Notes: generated from the sequence alone by a model not told the origin. A stretch of 64,000 bases of DNA from Lonicera japonica (GCA_021464415.1 JAKCWG010000351.1:1-64000); one strand, 5' to 3'. Positions 44,881 through 56,907 are shown, numbered from the stretch's first letter. Translations and numbers: made by a program.

Positions 44881-47800
44881 TTGAAATAAAGTGTGTAATA
44901 AGATTATTGATAGCGGCAGTAGCGAAAATGTGGTTTCAAAAGCGTTGTTCAAGGCGCTTAATTTGAAAACAGAAACTCATCCTACACTTTACAAGATTGC
45001 GTGGATCAAGAAGGGACCTGAAGTCTCGGTACTTGAAGTTTGTCGAGTTCCTTTATCGGTCGGGAAGTATTACCAAGATGAGATTTTATGTGACTTGGTG
45101 GATATGGATGCTTGTCACGTTTTGTTGGGACGACCATGGCACTATGATGTCGAAGCTACTTACAAGGGCCATGACAATACCTTTATGTTTTGGTGGTTAA
45201 ATAAGAAGATCATATTAATCTGGCAGTCAAGCTCACCTGATAATAACCCCATTACTGAGGAAGACAAGCCAGTGTTTTCAAGCGTTATAGGTTCAATTTT
45301 CCATACTGAGGCCAGGCAATAGGGTTTTGTGCTAGTATTGATGGTTTAGGGTCAGTCTGAAGCTACTGTTGAAATCCTTCCATTAGCCCAAAAGGTATTA
45401 GCTGATTTTCCTGATTTATCTCCTAGCGAATTACCTAATGAATTACCTCATATGCAAAATATACAACATCATATTGATTTAATGCCTGGAGCTAGTTTAC
45501 CCAATAAATAACTCAACCAACAGCTCAAGCTCCCTGTTTTGTAGTACTGTCTCTACCAAAATCCATATCCAATACTCAACCCCATAAGGCCATAATTTAA
45601 ACAACAAGTCTCATTAACTACATAATACAAATATCAAACAACATTACAACAATTCTACAATTCAAACATTAAATTAAAACCAAATTAAATGATTCAAAAA
45701 TCAAAAACCTCAAATTAAAACAACACAAACTCTTCTACTTCTCAAATCTTCCAAGGTAAAGAGCTTTGTCATTTCTGGTTATGTACTAACCAAAAAGAAA
45801 ATCCGAAGTGGCTTGTAGAGGAGCGGCCGGAATCGCCAGATATGGAGGAGAAACGGCGTCGACTGTGGCTTATGGAGGAGCTACCAGAGATGGAGGAGGA
45901 ACGGCGTGGACTGTGGAGGAGGGGCCAAATATTCGTGCGTGAGAGACTGGAGATGGAGGATGAGAGATTACGAGGGAGGCCGGAGATGGAGGATGAGAGG
46001 TGTGGGTGTGTGGGTGTGGGAGTGGTACCTGTGGGTGTGTCGGTATGGGTGTGAGAAACAAGGAGAGGCAGCGGAGTCTGTGAGAGAGTGAGTAGTGAGA
46101 TGTGCGGCTGAGAGAATGAGAGATGACTATTAGGGTTTGATTTAATAAATTTTAAAAATATTAAGTATATATATAATATTTATATTAATATATTTATATA
46201 TATATGTAAGTGGGTCGGGTCGGGTTTTAAGAATGCAAAACCCTAACCCTCCTCGAACCCGGTCCGAGTTTTTAAAAAAATTACCAAACCAGACTCGGGC
46301 TTAAAAAAACCCACCTCGAACCTGCCCCTAACCCGCCCTATTCGGGTCGGGTCAGGTCGAAAACCCGTCGGGTTGGGTTTTTTTTCCATCCCTAATCATA
46401 TAAGTCTGGCCGAACATTCTGAATTGTAAAGGCAGGTTAATAAGTTGCTTGAAAAGGGCTTAATTCGGGATAGCATGAGCCTGTGTGCGATCCCGGCCCT
46501 ACTTACTCCTAAAAAGGATGGCACTTGGAGGATGTGCATTGACAGTTGGGCTTTTAACAAAATTATTGTTAAGTATCGATTTCCTATACATAGACTTAAG
46601 GATATGCTTGACAGCTTAGAGGGAGCCATAGTGTTCACAAAGGTCGACTTACGTAGCGGTTACCACCAGATTCGCATCGGCCCAAGGATGAGTGGAAAAT
46701 CGCCTTCAAGACCAAATATGGCCTTTATGAATGGTTGGTGATGCCATTTGGGTTGTCTAACACACTTAAAATTTTCATGCGGTTGATGAATCAGAACCTT
46801 TGGCCATTCATTGGGAAATTTGTGGTAGTCTACTTTGACGATATCCTTATCTATAGCCGTAGTGAAGAACAACACCTAGACCACCTCAGGAAGGTTTTAC
46901 TGGCTTTACGCACTAGCAAGTTGTACCTTAATCTCAAAAAGTGCAGTTTCATGACCCCACAACTCCTATTTCTTGGGTTCATAATAGGCAAGGACGGAAT
47001 TCATGTGGATGGATCAAAGGTAGCAACAATTAGAGAATGGCCAACTCCAAAGACTGTGTGTGATGTTCAAAGTTTCCATGGGCTAGCTACTTTTTACAGC
47101 GCTTTATTCAAGGGTTCAGCACCATCATGGCACCTATTACTGATTGTTTGAAGAAAGGCCAGTTCTAGTGGAGAAAGCTTCAGGATGAAAGTTTCAAGGC
47201 AATAAAAGAAAAATTGTGTTCGACTCCCGTTCTAGCACTTCGTAGCTTTGAAAAGGTGTTTGATGTCGCTTGTGACGCCTCGATTATAGGTATTGGAGCG
47301 GTTTTGTCCCAAGAAGGTAGGCCAGTAGAGTATTTTAGTGAGAAGGTTGCCGAGCCCAGAGGCAAATGGACTACCTACGAGCTCGAATTTTATGCAGTCT
47401 TTCGATCCCTGAAGCATCGGGAACATTACTTGTTTCAGTGAGAATTTGTTCTATTCACTGACCATCAGGCTTTTCGCTATGTTGACTCCCAAAAATCTAC
47501 AATCGGATGCATGCCTGAAGGGTTACTTTCTTGCAGAAGTTCAATTATATTATCAAACACCGTTCGGGGCAGATTAACCGGTAGTTGATGCTTTGAGTCG
47601 ATGAAACTCTTTACTAGCCGCAATTAGCACTAAAGTGATTGGGTTTGAGTCTCTAATAAATACTTATGCAGGTGATGAAGACTTTGGTAGCATATGGGAA
47701 AGGTGTTGTAACAACGAATCCGTTGTTGATTTTCTCATTCAAGATGTGTACTTGTTTTACGATATACGACTCTGTATTCCTCGATCATCTTTACGTGCGT

Positions 47801-48830
47801 ATTTGATTCGCGAATTGCATGCTGGAGGTTTAGGTGGCCATGTAGGCAGGGACAAGACAATTAGTTTGGTTGAAGAAAGGTTTTATTAGCCTCAACTGAA
47901 GAGGGATGTTGGTCGATTTATTTAGTGTTGCCTAATTTGTCAAAAAGCCAAAGGACAAGCTCAAAATACAGGCATCTATACGCCATTGCCTATCCCTGAA
48001 ATAATTTGGCAGGATTTGACGATGGACTTTGTTCTTGGCCTTCCTCGAACCCAACGAGGTAATGATTCCGTTTTTGTCATGGTAGATCGGTTTTCTAAGA
48101 TGGTTCACTTCCTTCCTCTTAAGAAAGCTTCAGATGCATCGTATGTGGCTCATTTGTTATTTAGAGAAGTTGTTCGCCTGCATAGGGTCCCTCGATCCAT
48201 CACTTCTGATAGGGATGTTAAGTTCCTTAGTCATTTTTGGCGAACGCTATGGAAATTATTCGATACGTCATTAAAGATTAGCAGTACTAGCCAACCACAA
48301 ACCGATGGACAGACTGAAGTTGCTAACCGTTCTCTTGGCAACATGATTCGAGTCAGGTTCGGTGACAACCCGAAGCAATGGGATGTAGCCTTTACCACAA
48401 ATTGAATTTGCTCTCAACAATGTCCTTAATCGTTCTACCAAGAAGGCGCATTTTGAAGTTGTCTATACTAGCACCCCGAAGGATACGCTAGACTTGATTC
48501 ATTTACCCCCCACTACAGATATCAATGGTGATGCTGAGGAGTTTGTAGAGCATATCCAACGAATTCACAACGAGGTTAAGAAGAATCTTGAGGACGCCAA
48601 TTCTCGTTATAAGGTAGTCATGAACAATCACAGGCGTGAGAAACTCTTTCAAGAAGGAGACTTGGTGATGGTGCACTTACGCAAACATAGGTTTTCGAAA
48701 GACAAGAAGGTGGGCCTTTATAGAAGTCTTTGAAAGATTCACGATAACGCTTACAAGGTCGAGTACCACCCACCAGATGAGTTCTCTTCGGACCCGTCAA
48801 ACTCGGGTTCGAGTTTTTTTCAAGCGGAGG
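44881..48830 (+). pseudogene. gypsy pol: protease, RT, RNase H, integrase, broken
   Basis: Protease: IDSGSSENVV (about 44903) and LLGRPW. RT begins '[13 protein letters not shown]', is cut by an insertion at 45505, then resumes with '[11 protein letters not shown]', '[15 protein letters not shown]', '[13 protein letters not shown]' and catalytic YFDDILIYS (about 46832). RNase H: '[18 protein letters not shown]'. Integrase: an H..H then CCLICQKAK zinc finger; DDE residues in 'TMDFVLGLP', 'SDRDVKFLS' and '[11 protein letters not shown]'. The C-terminal 'GDLVMVHLRKHRF' (about 48658) is followed by a broken 'DNAYKVE' segment. At least six frameshifts or stops. Confidence 0.92.
45505..46396 (-). 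mobile_element. hAT-like insertion in gypsy RT
   Basis: It interrupts the RT frame between SLPN and the 'AEHSEL' segment. The right end (ccatcccta) with dense GGGTCGGGT words (46205-46385) is the typical end of a plant hAT-type MITE. The left end is not its inverted partner, so the element is truncated or composite. The interior holds a G+C-rich, purine-rich tandem region (about 45835-46110, 'gatggaggatgagag' words), unlike its surroundings. Confidence 0.55.
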
Positions 48831-48834
48831 AGAT

Positions 48835-49113
48835 TGATGCAGGACCACACGTTAATTAAAGAGACTTAATTAATTGCTTTAATCTTTTATTCCTTATTTA
48901 TTAATTTCCTTATTCTATTAGGATTGTTTAAAGGTTTCCTAATTCTAGTTTGTTTCTCATTCTTGAGGATTAGTTTTATTTAAGTCTTGGTTTTGAGGGT
49001 TTTGAGGACATATTGCATTATTATTATTTTTGAGTTTATTGAATAAAGTTCGTTTTCTCTCTAAAGCTATGGTTTGATCTTGTTTTGTTTCGAAACAATC
49101 TTCTGTTGCACCA
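48835..49113 (+). repeat. gypsy 3' LTR
   Basis: TGATGCAGGACC...GTTGCACCA, 279 bp, directly preceded by a short purine tract (gcggaggagat) that serves as polypurine tract. Confidence 0.88.
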
Positions 49114-49530
49114 TTAACACTAGCTTCTCTTTATGTAATCCCTAATTGTAGTTATGTAGCAAATAAAAAAAAACGATTTTAGTTATGTAGACCAATAAAA
49201 GAGTTGTTTTTGCCGGTAACTTTGACTACACATTTGGAAGAACATAAAAAATGGTGACCCATTTTTCAATATATTACTGTCGTTTGTGCTTAAGCTAACA
49301 TAGTACTAATGAAGTATCATGCCGTAAATATTTTTTTTGAAATATATTTAGATATAATGTTTTAATTTTATATACTTTAAATTCCATGTTTTGAACAGTT
49401 AAATAGTTATTGTAACTTCAGTGGTTAGGCCCAAGGGTAAACTAGGCTCACAGTTAAACTAATTAGTAGGCCCAGTAGTACACCCATGACTAGGCCCATT
49501 TTGACTTGAGTAACTGCACTCCTCCACCGT

Positions 49531-49539
49531 TTATAAATA
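49531..49539 (+). promoter_or_regulatory. TATA box of the 108-residue gene model
   Basis: ttataaata lies 66 bp upstream of the ATG. It is followed by four tandem cagttg/cagtta hexamers (about 49555-49577) in the presumed leader. Confidence 0.45.
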
Positions 49540-49596
49540 GGACTTTATTCGCTCAGTTGCAGTTGCAGTTGCAGTTACAATTTCATTTTTTTTCTA

Positions 49597-50160
49597 ATGG
49601 ATACTTTGTCCAACTTTGCATTGTTCATGTCATTCTCTTGTGTTCCTGCCATTTCATTGGGTGTAAGCTCTCATTTTTCAATTAAGCTTTTGGTTTTTCC
49701 TTGTTCGTTGTCAAATCTTATAGTCCTAGTCCATGGAAGTACTGCTTTTTCTCTTGTTCGGAGGCCTACTATAATTCATGCTAGATTTTTTTTCCTTTGT
49801 TTCATTTTTTTAATGATTTGAAAGTAGTTATAAATTTTGTATTATACATTAACATAATGTTTATTTTTGTTGTAATAATAATGCAATTGGTTTCAAGGCC
49901 TAGAAAGGTTTATTGATGAAACTGATGTCGACAAGAATGCGTTCGCAGCACTTGAACTTCAGTCTGGATTCACGAGGACTTTAAAAATCTCGTGGCATAG
50001 CAACTATTGGTGTGATCCGAATTTAATTAAGAAGAACTTGATGGAGGCAGAGGCTTCACAGCATGGGTTTTATGTTAACATGGTGATTAAGGCATTCCCG
50101 TTCTTTCCGGAGGAACTGCCTAAGTTAATAATTATTGAGCCCCCATCTTATGCAGTATAA
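49597..50160 (+). CDS. predicted 108-residue two-exon protein, function unknown
   Basis: Exon 1 is 49597-49660 (MDTLSNFALFMSFS...) with donor GTGTAA; exon 2 is 49898-50160 with acceptor ttcaag, joined in phase 1. Exon 2 reads as dense, natural-looking protein: 'GLERFIDETDVDKNAFAAL', 'GFTRTLKISWHSNYWCDP', 'EEASQHG'-like (EAEASQHGFYV), 'FPFFPEELPK', then TAA. A TATA box precedes. A stronger GTAAGC donor two bases on would break the frame, so splicing is uncertain. It lies within repeat-X-like flanks, so it may be a transposon passenger. I do not recognise the family; the hydrophobic N-terminus is not a convincing signal peptide. Confidence 0.35.
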
Positions 50161-50352
50161 GTTAATAAGAAACTCTTTTCTAAATATGTTAGTTACAACT
50201 TATCTGAGATCAGATCAAAAGTAGGTGTTCTTCCCTATACAGATGGACCAAACTTTTGTTAGCCAGCAAAATATATTTTGATTAATTTAGCTTTATATAT
50301 TTTTGGATACAGGGCAATTAGTTATACACCTTTATTTTTAAGCTTTATTAGT

Positions 50353-50755
50353 AGGGGTGTAAACCGATTGGATACGGACTGGATACTACACTATCCATTA
50401 CCCGTATCCCCTTTTAAATCTACTATCCAACCAAATCCTTATCTGTATCCCGTCGGATAGTATATTAAACTATTCTTATCATTATCCCATCGGATATCTA
50501 GGATTCGGATAATATCCCTATCTATTTTTCTATATATAGCTCAATTTTAAAAATATATTTGATAACATAACCTTTCAATTAAAATGACATATTATACAAG
50601 TTGTAACTCAAGAACTATAACGAAACATTGCAAAAAGTATTAAAATAATTACTAACATTTTATATCAAACTTTTAACTCAAATCAAAGTTGGAAATCATT
50701 AGGATTTCTAGAAATGGGGTAAAAGGTTGTGTGTGACAATGTTTTTCACAAAAAA
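50353..50755 (+). mobile_element. hAT-like element, left end only
   Basis: It starts TAGGGGTGTAAACCGA with 'ggatacgg'/'ccgtatcc' inverted words (50370-50420) and CATCGGAT/ATCCGA repeats, a typical hAT-MITE start. No matching right end is seen before repeat R. It is inserted at the end of X copy D. Confidence 0.5.
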
Positions 50756-50758
50756 TCA

Positions 50759-51245
50759 GGCGAATAATATTTTTTGAAAATAAGGGCCTAATTTTTATTA
50801 TTTTTCTAAAATAAGGGCCTATTTATAAATTTTGTTTTAAAATGAGTGCTTTGACCAAAATTATATTTTGAGCAAAACTTTACTTTGTACAAAATTGTGT
50901 TTTGTGCGAACTTAACTTTGCAATCCAAAACATTTAATGCAAATTTGTTTTGCATGATGTCTTTATATTTTTTAACAAGTATATTCTTATGATTCACTCA
51001 TAAAACTCTAAAACAACATCAAATAAACCAAATACATAGTAATATTTTAGAAAATAAGGAGTGTAAACTTAACTTTTCAAAACCCCAAAACTATTATTAT
51101 GTGTATTTTATTAATAAATGAGTTTTAAATATGTAATTTGTTGAAATTGTTCTAAAACATTGTCAATTAAAACACTTATTTATAATGATATGCTAAAAAA
51201 ACATGTAGTGCAAACTTAATTCTGCACTCCATAAAAAAATACAAA
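50759..51245 (-). mobile_element. MITE-like repeat R, copy 2
   Basis: The reverse complement aligns with 6148-6716 across 'gcaaaacgaatttgcatta', 'gcacaaaacacaattttgt' and 'gagttttatgagtgaatcat'. The left terminus gcgaataatattttttgaaa matches the inverted end of copy 1. The far end appears lost. Confidence 0.5.
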
Positions 51246-52250
51246 CGAATCCCCATCTCACTCTCTTAAGAAATTTATGAAGACAAACAAATGATGCAAC
51301 TTTATTGATGGTAGTTGTTGATTTAAGATGATTTTGATCATACATGTGGATTTGAAGGCCCTTCGTTTCTGCACTCTGTTTGTTTCAGCTGTACAAGAAA
51401 TTTATCCTGCATTGTATTATATCGCATTACAGAAGAATTTTAAATCTATTTATGGGACAAAGCCAAAACCAATTTGAATTCAAATTAATTATATAGGGAC
51501 AAACAATCAAGATAACATGTAAAAATACTTAGGGACAAAAACGTAAAAAAACTAATTTAACGAAATAATTAATAAGTAATTAAAATAACGCCAATTTGTC
51601 CTTTATTAAAAAACTTTTCCTTTAAACTAAGTCTAAAAATAGAATGTCCTTAGTTAAAACCACTAATATACTAATGTCCTTAATTATTATTTTCTAAAAC
51701 TTAAATCCATTTTCACTGTTTTATTCTCATAGTTGAGAACGGACAATTTCTCACTGTATCATAATAATCTTTTGTAATTATGGTGACATCTAAAATTTAC
51801 TCATATTGTTGCCTATTTAATTATTTATATGCTTAATTAGCTTGCTTGAAAGTATATTTATTGCATCTTTTATATTCAAGCTAAGATTTAATTTTATATT
51901 TATTTGTCACTCTCAAGAATTCAGCTATGGGATATATATGTACAATAGATATTGTCCCAACTTTCTTTTAGCATATCCACATGATTATTTTTGATAAAAA
52001 TCCCAAAAAACAATTGCTTTTAGATTTTCCACAATATTTGCAAAATTTATAAGGTAAATATCTTTCACTTTTATTTTTGAATATATATATATATTTAAAT
52101 ATAAAACTTATATTTCTTTAGTTAATCATATCTAATGATATATCAAAATGCTATAGCAATCCCACGCATCAGGAAGACTCCACCAATGGCATAAAGATTT
52201 GTACAATGTGATTGTTATCAACAATACTAATTTTGGCATAAAGATTCGTG
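51246..52250. other. intergenic, nothing recognised
   Basis: A/T-rich with no convincing frame or repeat end. A 'cataaagatt.gt.c.atgtgattgt.atcaacaat' unit is duplicated at about 52187-52272. Confidence 0.4.
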
Positions 52251-52410
52251 CGATGTGATTGTCATCAACAATAACGATTTTCTAAACGTAAACTTTCAGA
52301 ATACTCCGATTAAACCTGAAGATGACGATGGCATATTAATTAATCTCATTACTTCTTTTGTTGTTATTTTATTTTTTAAAAAGATAATGCGTATAATTTT
52401 TTTTTCTAGA

Positions 52411-52558
52411 TTTCTACGAATTGAAGAGGTTGGATTACAAGCATTTGACATCCTTAATTGAGCATATCCACTTAGCAACTTCCTTACCAAATATCTCGGA
52501 TAACATATCACCGGAGTTGGTAGCGTTTTTGGAAGTTCTGAGACATTTTGATCTATAA
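52411..52558 (+). pseudogene. exon-like open segment, family unknown
   Basis: After ttttttttctag, a strong splice-acceptor context, the frame reads 'FYELKRLDYKHLTSLIEHIH' and 'NISDNISPELVAFLEVLRHF', then TAA at 52556-52558. It looks like a terminal exon with amphipathic helices. A shorter frame at 52255-52330 (NVNFQNTPIKPEDDDG) may be a preceding exon. No start or promoter was found, and I do not recognise the protein. Confidence 0.3.
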
Positions 52559-52636
52559 ATGGATCCCTTTTGTTTATCTTTCAAAAGCACATTAATATTT
52601 ATGTTCAATATATTTAAATTTTTGTTTATTTCACAT

Positions 52637-53262
52637 ATATGATGTGATGAAATATTTATCCGAATTCATTATTTCTTGTGGAGTTTAAAAAAAAAAGAGA
52701 AGCATATATGTAGATGTGATGAAACGTTTATCCGAATTTACTATTACTTGTGGTGTTTTAAAAAAAAGATATAAAAACATATATGTAGGTGTGATGAAAC
52801 GTTTATCGAAAATTTACTATTGTTTGTAGAGTGACAAATTTCAAGGATTCTTTTTTACTCTTATCCTCAATTCCAGTTGATCCATGGCAGAACCAAGCAA
52901 ATCAAACACATGCCCCAACAATAATTGTCCAAAGGTCCGTATTATTGCCAAAATCAAGGGTTTTACAACAACACATCAAGAATCATCCAAATCGAACTCA
53001 ATCGGAGGAGAATCATCAACACCATGGATTTGTGTGCATAAACCCAACGAAAGTGGTTTATCTGATAAATTCACCATTTCACTCGGTGATCAACCAGCCA
53101 AGTTTGTCTGATACATTAAACCTTAAACCCCTAATTTTAACTTTGAAAATGTTAGGATCCTATCACTCAATTCAATTTTTATTTTTTTTATATGTAGATG
53201 TGATGAAACGTTTATCCAAATTCATTATTGGTTGTGGAGTTTCAATTAAAAAAAAGACAATT
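52637..53262. repeat. ~75-bp minisatellite split by a kinesin exon
   Basis: Units contain 'gatgtgatgaaacgtttatc' and 'tgtggagttt', an A-run and 'atatgtag'. Three consecutive copies start near 52637, 52707 and 52783; a fourth lies at 53189-53262, after about 350 bp of unrelated sequence holding the kinesin-like exon. Confidence 0.8.
52884..53101 (+). pseudogene. isolated first exon of a kinesin-like gene
   Basis: The ATG at 52884 opens 'MAEPSKSN', then 'KVRIIAKIKGFT' and 'WICVHKPNESG', then 'FTISLGDQPA', the N-terminal beta strands of plant kinesin motor domains of the KIN-10 type (typical family: KVRVVAKIRGF ... ISFGDQ). A GTTTGT donor follows at 53102, in the expected place. No ATP-binding P-loop exon was found downstream to 54 kb on this strand. 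Inference: a captured or orphaned exon, not a working motor. Confidence 0.55.
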
Positions 53263-53768
53263 TCACGTGCATAATCCAATGCAAGCAAAAGTATTAGACG
53301 TTTCAAGAAATGACCAATAGACAAATTAATGCCATAGCACCATTCAAATTTTCAGAAAGATTCAAAAAATGTTTCTGAAAAGTTTATGATGATGATCAAT
53401 TCATGTTTGAATGTGTCTATAATAAGATAAGGAACTAGAGAAGACGAACCTTCTAAAAATGACTTTGCAAGTTTTCAGAAATTTGTAAGCAACGTACATG
53501 TTTGCACACCGCAACATAGATAATCGGGTATTTTTTTAAACATTACCTATGCGTATATTGTTATTAGTGTATTGAAGGGTTGCGGGATTAGGTTGATTGA
53601 ATGATATTTAAGGGGTATAAGTGAAGAGGTTAGAGACTGATTGTTGGGAAAAGAAGTATTTTTTTTTATATGAGAAGATTTGTTAAAGTTAAAGTATTCA
53701 AGATTGGTTTGGTAGTTTGTTTTTATTTGCTTTTCTTCTTTGAGATTAGAATGTTTTGTGCTCCTTCA

Positions 53769-53926
<158 letters not shown>

Positions 53927-54299
53927 TAATGTTTTTGTTGTTATTGATAAATTTATTGCTAAAACAACATTAAAAAGATCAAATCATTTATGATGTAAAA
54001 ATATTATCGAAATTTAAATAAAACGTTTCAAAATTTGTAATATAAATGAATTTTAATCACCCATTTGCACTCGACTAAATTATGGAGTAATAAATGATAG
54101 AGATTAGTTATTTAATTGAAATGTACTTTAATTCACTGTTCCTTATGTTCCGAAGTGTAGCCCAATTTTATCACAACACATAGAAAACCACAATTCTCAT
54201 CTTTTTCGACATCTATAATATCAGTCATGAACTCATGCACGAACTCATGGATGTAATCCATAAAGAAATTGAAAATGGAATGTATTTTAGTTTAAGCTT

Positions 54300-54970
54300 A
54301 TAGCTTTAACTACACATTTGGAAGAACTTAAGAAAGGGTGACTCGTTTTTCGATATATTACTGTCGTTTATGCTTATGCAAATATACAAAAAATGAAGTA
54401 TAATGTTGTAAACGTTTTTTTGGTAGGTATATATATAATTAATGTTCTAGTTTTATATGGTTTAAATCCCATATTTAGAATAATTGAATAATTATTGTTA
54501 CTTCAACGGTGCTCGTTCAATTTGGTTCGAGTTTTATGTTCGTTTCGAGAATACAAATTGTAATTTCACATGGAAAGTATGTGCCATGCTAATTTATAAT
54601 TCAAACTCTTAGACATGAACTATATATTGGAGATTCCGTGTGTAAATTTACCAATTTAGGGTTTTGCGAACTAAAAAAAACTTGAACCAAATGAGCGCCA
54701 AATGTAATATAACAAATAAAGCTTTCACCTTTATTACAAATATATAAATGTGCGTGTTTGTCTGTGTATAAATGAGGGTGAAGTCCAAAACTTTGATATA
54801 AGACATGTGAAGCAGTACAGGCTATAAGGGGGCTGGCCAAAAATTTGATGAATTAATTACCTATATCGCAATTAGTGTCATAAGTAAATACTTGAGTTGG
54901 GTCGTATACATATAATTTTAGTGGCAAACAATTAGTTAGATTTTTTGTAATAAAGTAGTTAGGTTACTAA
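54300..54970 (+). repeat. dispersed repeat X, copy E fragments
   Basis: 54300-54510 matches 49215-49420, and 54780-54970 matches 40050-40230 ('tttgatataagacatgt..aagcagta' and 'caattagtgtcataagta' blocks). No intact frame. Confidence 0.6.
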
Positions 54971-54984
54971 TTATCTGTAATAGT

Positions 54985-55621
54985 GTAGATAAATAAATAA
55001 AGCCATAATGAGTTAAAAAAATATCTGAGAGCCTTGAAAATAGAGGAATAATATCTTATGGCACTATTCCCGAAGATCCAGAGTCGTCTAATGAACAAAA
55101 ATGGGTCAGTGCATGTCTATTTATAGCCGAAAAGGACTGCTAGGGGTTGTCCACAAGACAACTAGGCATGTTGTCATGTGGACAACATGATGAACATTGT
55201 TGTCCACACAACAACATACAATCATGTCGTGTGGGCAACATGTTGAATAGTGTTGTCCACATGACATGACATCACAGCTCATCTAGTCTTAATTTTTGCT
55301 ATATTGGTTAAACGAAGTATCAGATTGATTTGATTTTTTAGTATGTTATTCCCTATGATAAAACCCATATACTAACCAAATTTGAGAACTATTGGACTTT
55401 TGGAAGGCCTTGGTTTGATTAATCAAAGTGAATTTCTGGTTTATCAATTCTTGGAGATTCTATTGTCCGATCGAGCTGATTTTTGAGTATGTTACTCTTG
55501 ATAATAATGTGTAAAAACCATCTAAGTTTAAGGATGATAGAAATCCAAAAAGACTTCCATTCAAAGATTTCAAAAGATTGACGGTTTTCGATTTTCGAAA
55601 GCTTTCGGTTGGGTGTTCACA
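54985..55621. mobile_element. LTR family C, truncated copy
   Basis: Aligns with 12510-13150 throughout ('ggcactattcccgaagatcc', 'ggttgtccacaagacaact', 'gttgtccacatgacat'). The similarity runs about 60 bp past the LTR end (gactct..ggccta), so internal sequence or shared target is present in both copies. Left part missing. Confidence 0.7.
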
Positions 55622-55706
55622 GACTCTTTTGGCCTAGTTTCTTTGGATGATAATGAGAACACATCATTTATTACTTTAGAGAAATGGGGTGCTTATATGA
55701 ATTATT

Positions 55707-56907
55707 TGATATACCAAGAAATTGGTATAATTTATCATATTAATTTATACTTTAGAGAGCATATATTATTACTAATATTTCTATTTTTAATGTTTCTCAG
55801 GTGATAGAAATAAATTGGGGATGATTGAGAAAAATAGAGAAATTAAAGTAATGATGACACCTAAAATGATTCAACACTTCTAGAAGAATAACTTTTTACT
55901 CGGAACTTCAAATTATACGATTCTTGAGCCTAATTTGAAGAGAATTTCGAGAGTGTCAACTTTGCAGTTCAACACTTTTCCAAATTCAGCTATCTCAGAG
56001 TCCGAAATTGTGACGCAAAATCCATCAATGTAAAAGGACGAAAATTCAACAATATGTCCTCAAGCATGGGCCCAAGCCCATTCAGCCAACCTAATAAATA
56101 CTAATCAAAGAAATGCCCAGCATGCTTTTAACTAGAAGAAGCCCACTCATGTCCATATCCAATTAAATATCTCAAGGCCCATATCTTGATATAAGCTAAG
56201 CCATTTAATTATGTTAAGCCTTAAACTGATCTTACAATTATAAAATGGGGAGAGGAACGCATAGCCGCATCAATTAATTTAGTGTCGTGCACCTTTCATT
56301 CTTTTCTTCTTCTTTTTAATTTTTCTCTTTTCTTATTTTCGTTTTGTTTTATTGAAGACTCAAAGATTTGAAACATTTTCACTCAATTAAATTAACGCCA
56401 AATAAGTTTATTTTAATTTTATTATTTTCTGTTTATTTAATTTATTCTATGCTAGCGTAAATTTGTGTTAGGATTAAGATGCGTATATTTAATTGATTCA
56501 TTACATGTATTCGTGACAATTGACTTTACTAATTTAATGCGTTAATGTTAAAAACAATTCTTTTTATTGGGTGGCTGCTGTAATTGATAAAAATAAAGTT
56601 GGATTCTCATTATTTTTTATTGGATTCACCTTACGATTTGTTAAGAGCAGATATTGGGTGTGTTTTGACAGATATAGTGAGTGTTTTGACTTTATACATA
56701 AGTTTGGTTGTGGAAGAATTACAATTGAATTTTATTAATTAATTGGACTTTATTGATTTTAGTTCCACATATAATAGAGTCAAGAGATCAAATTATTGCG
56801 AGATAAGAGTAGAGTTTACGTGCATGAATATTTAAGAAGATGATATTAAATATATGACTCTGAAACCCTAGCCAATTAATTCATTAATTTTGTTAACTTA
56901 CTTAATA
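55707..56907 (+). mobile_element. LTR family B, copy 3, 3' truncated
   Basis: Starts TGATATACCAAGAAATTGGT and follows copy 1 closely to about 56907. There it changes abruptly into repeat X copy B, so the CACAACA end is missing. It gives the uninterrupted version of the site where A' sits in copy 1. Confidence 0.8.

Larger units (their letters stand above)
41895..49113 (+). mobile_element. Ty3-gypsy retrotransposon, decayed full-length
   Basis: LTRs at 41895-42170 and 48835-49113; flanks tttac (41890-41894) and ttaac (49114-49118). The protease - RT - RNase H - integrase order (44.9-48.7 kb) proves the gypsy superfamily. It is interrupted by solo LTR B (42788-43929) and by a hAT-like insertion (about 45505-46396). 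Without these it is about 5.2 kb, with short ~277-bp LTRs. Many stops and frameshifts; no clear chromodomain after integrase. Certainly non-autonomous. Confidence 0.92.
49190..50349 (+). repeat. dispersed repeat X, copy D
   Basis: 49215-49420 matches 54300-54510, and 50225-50345 matches 41173-41286. Between them lies the small gene model 49597-50160. Truncated on the right by a hAT-like end at 50353. Confidence 0.55.
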
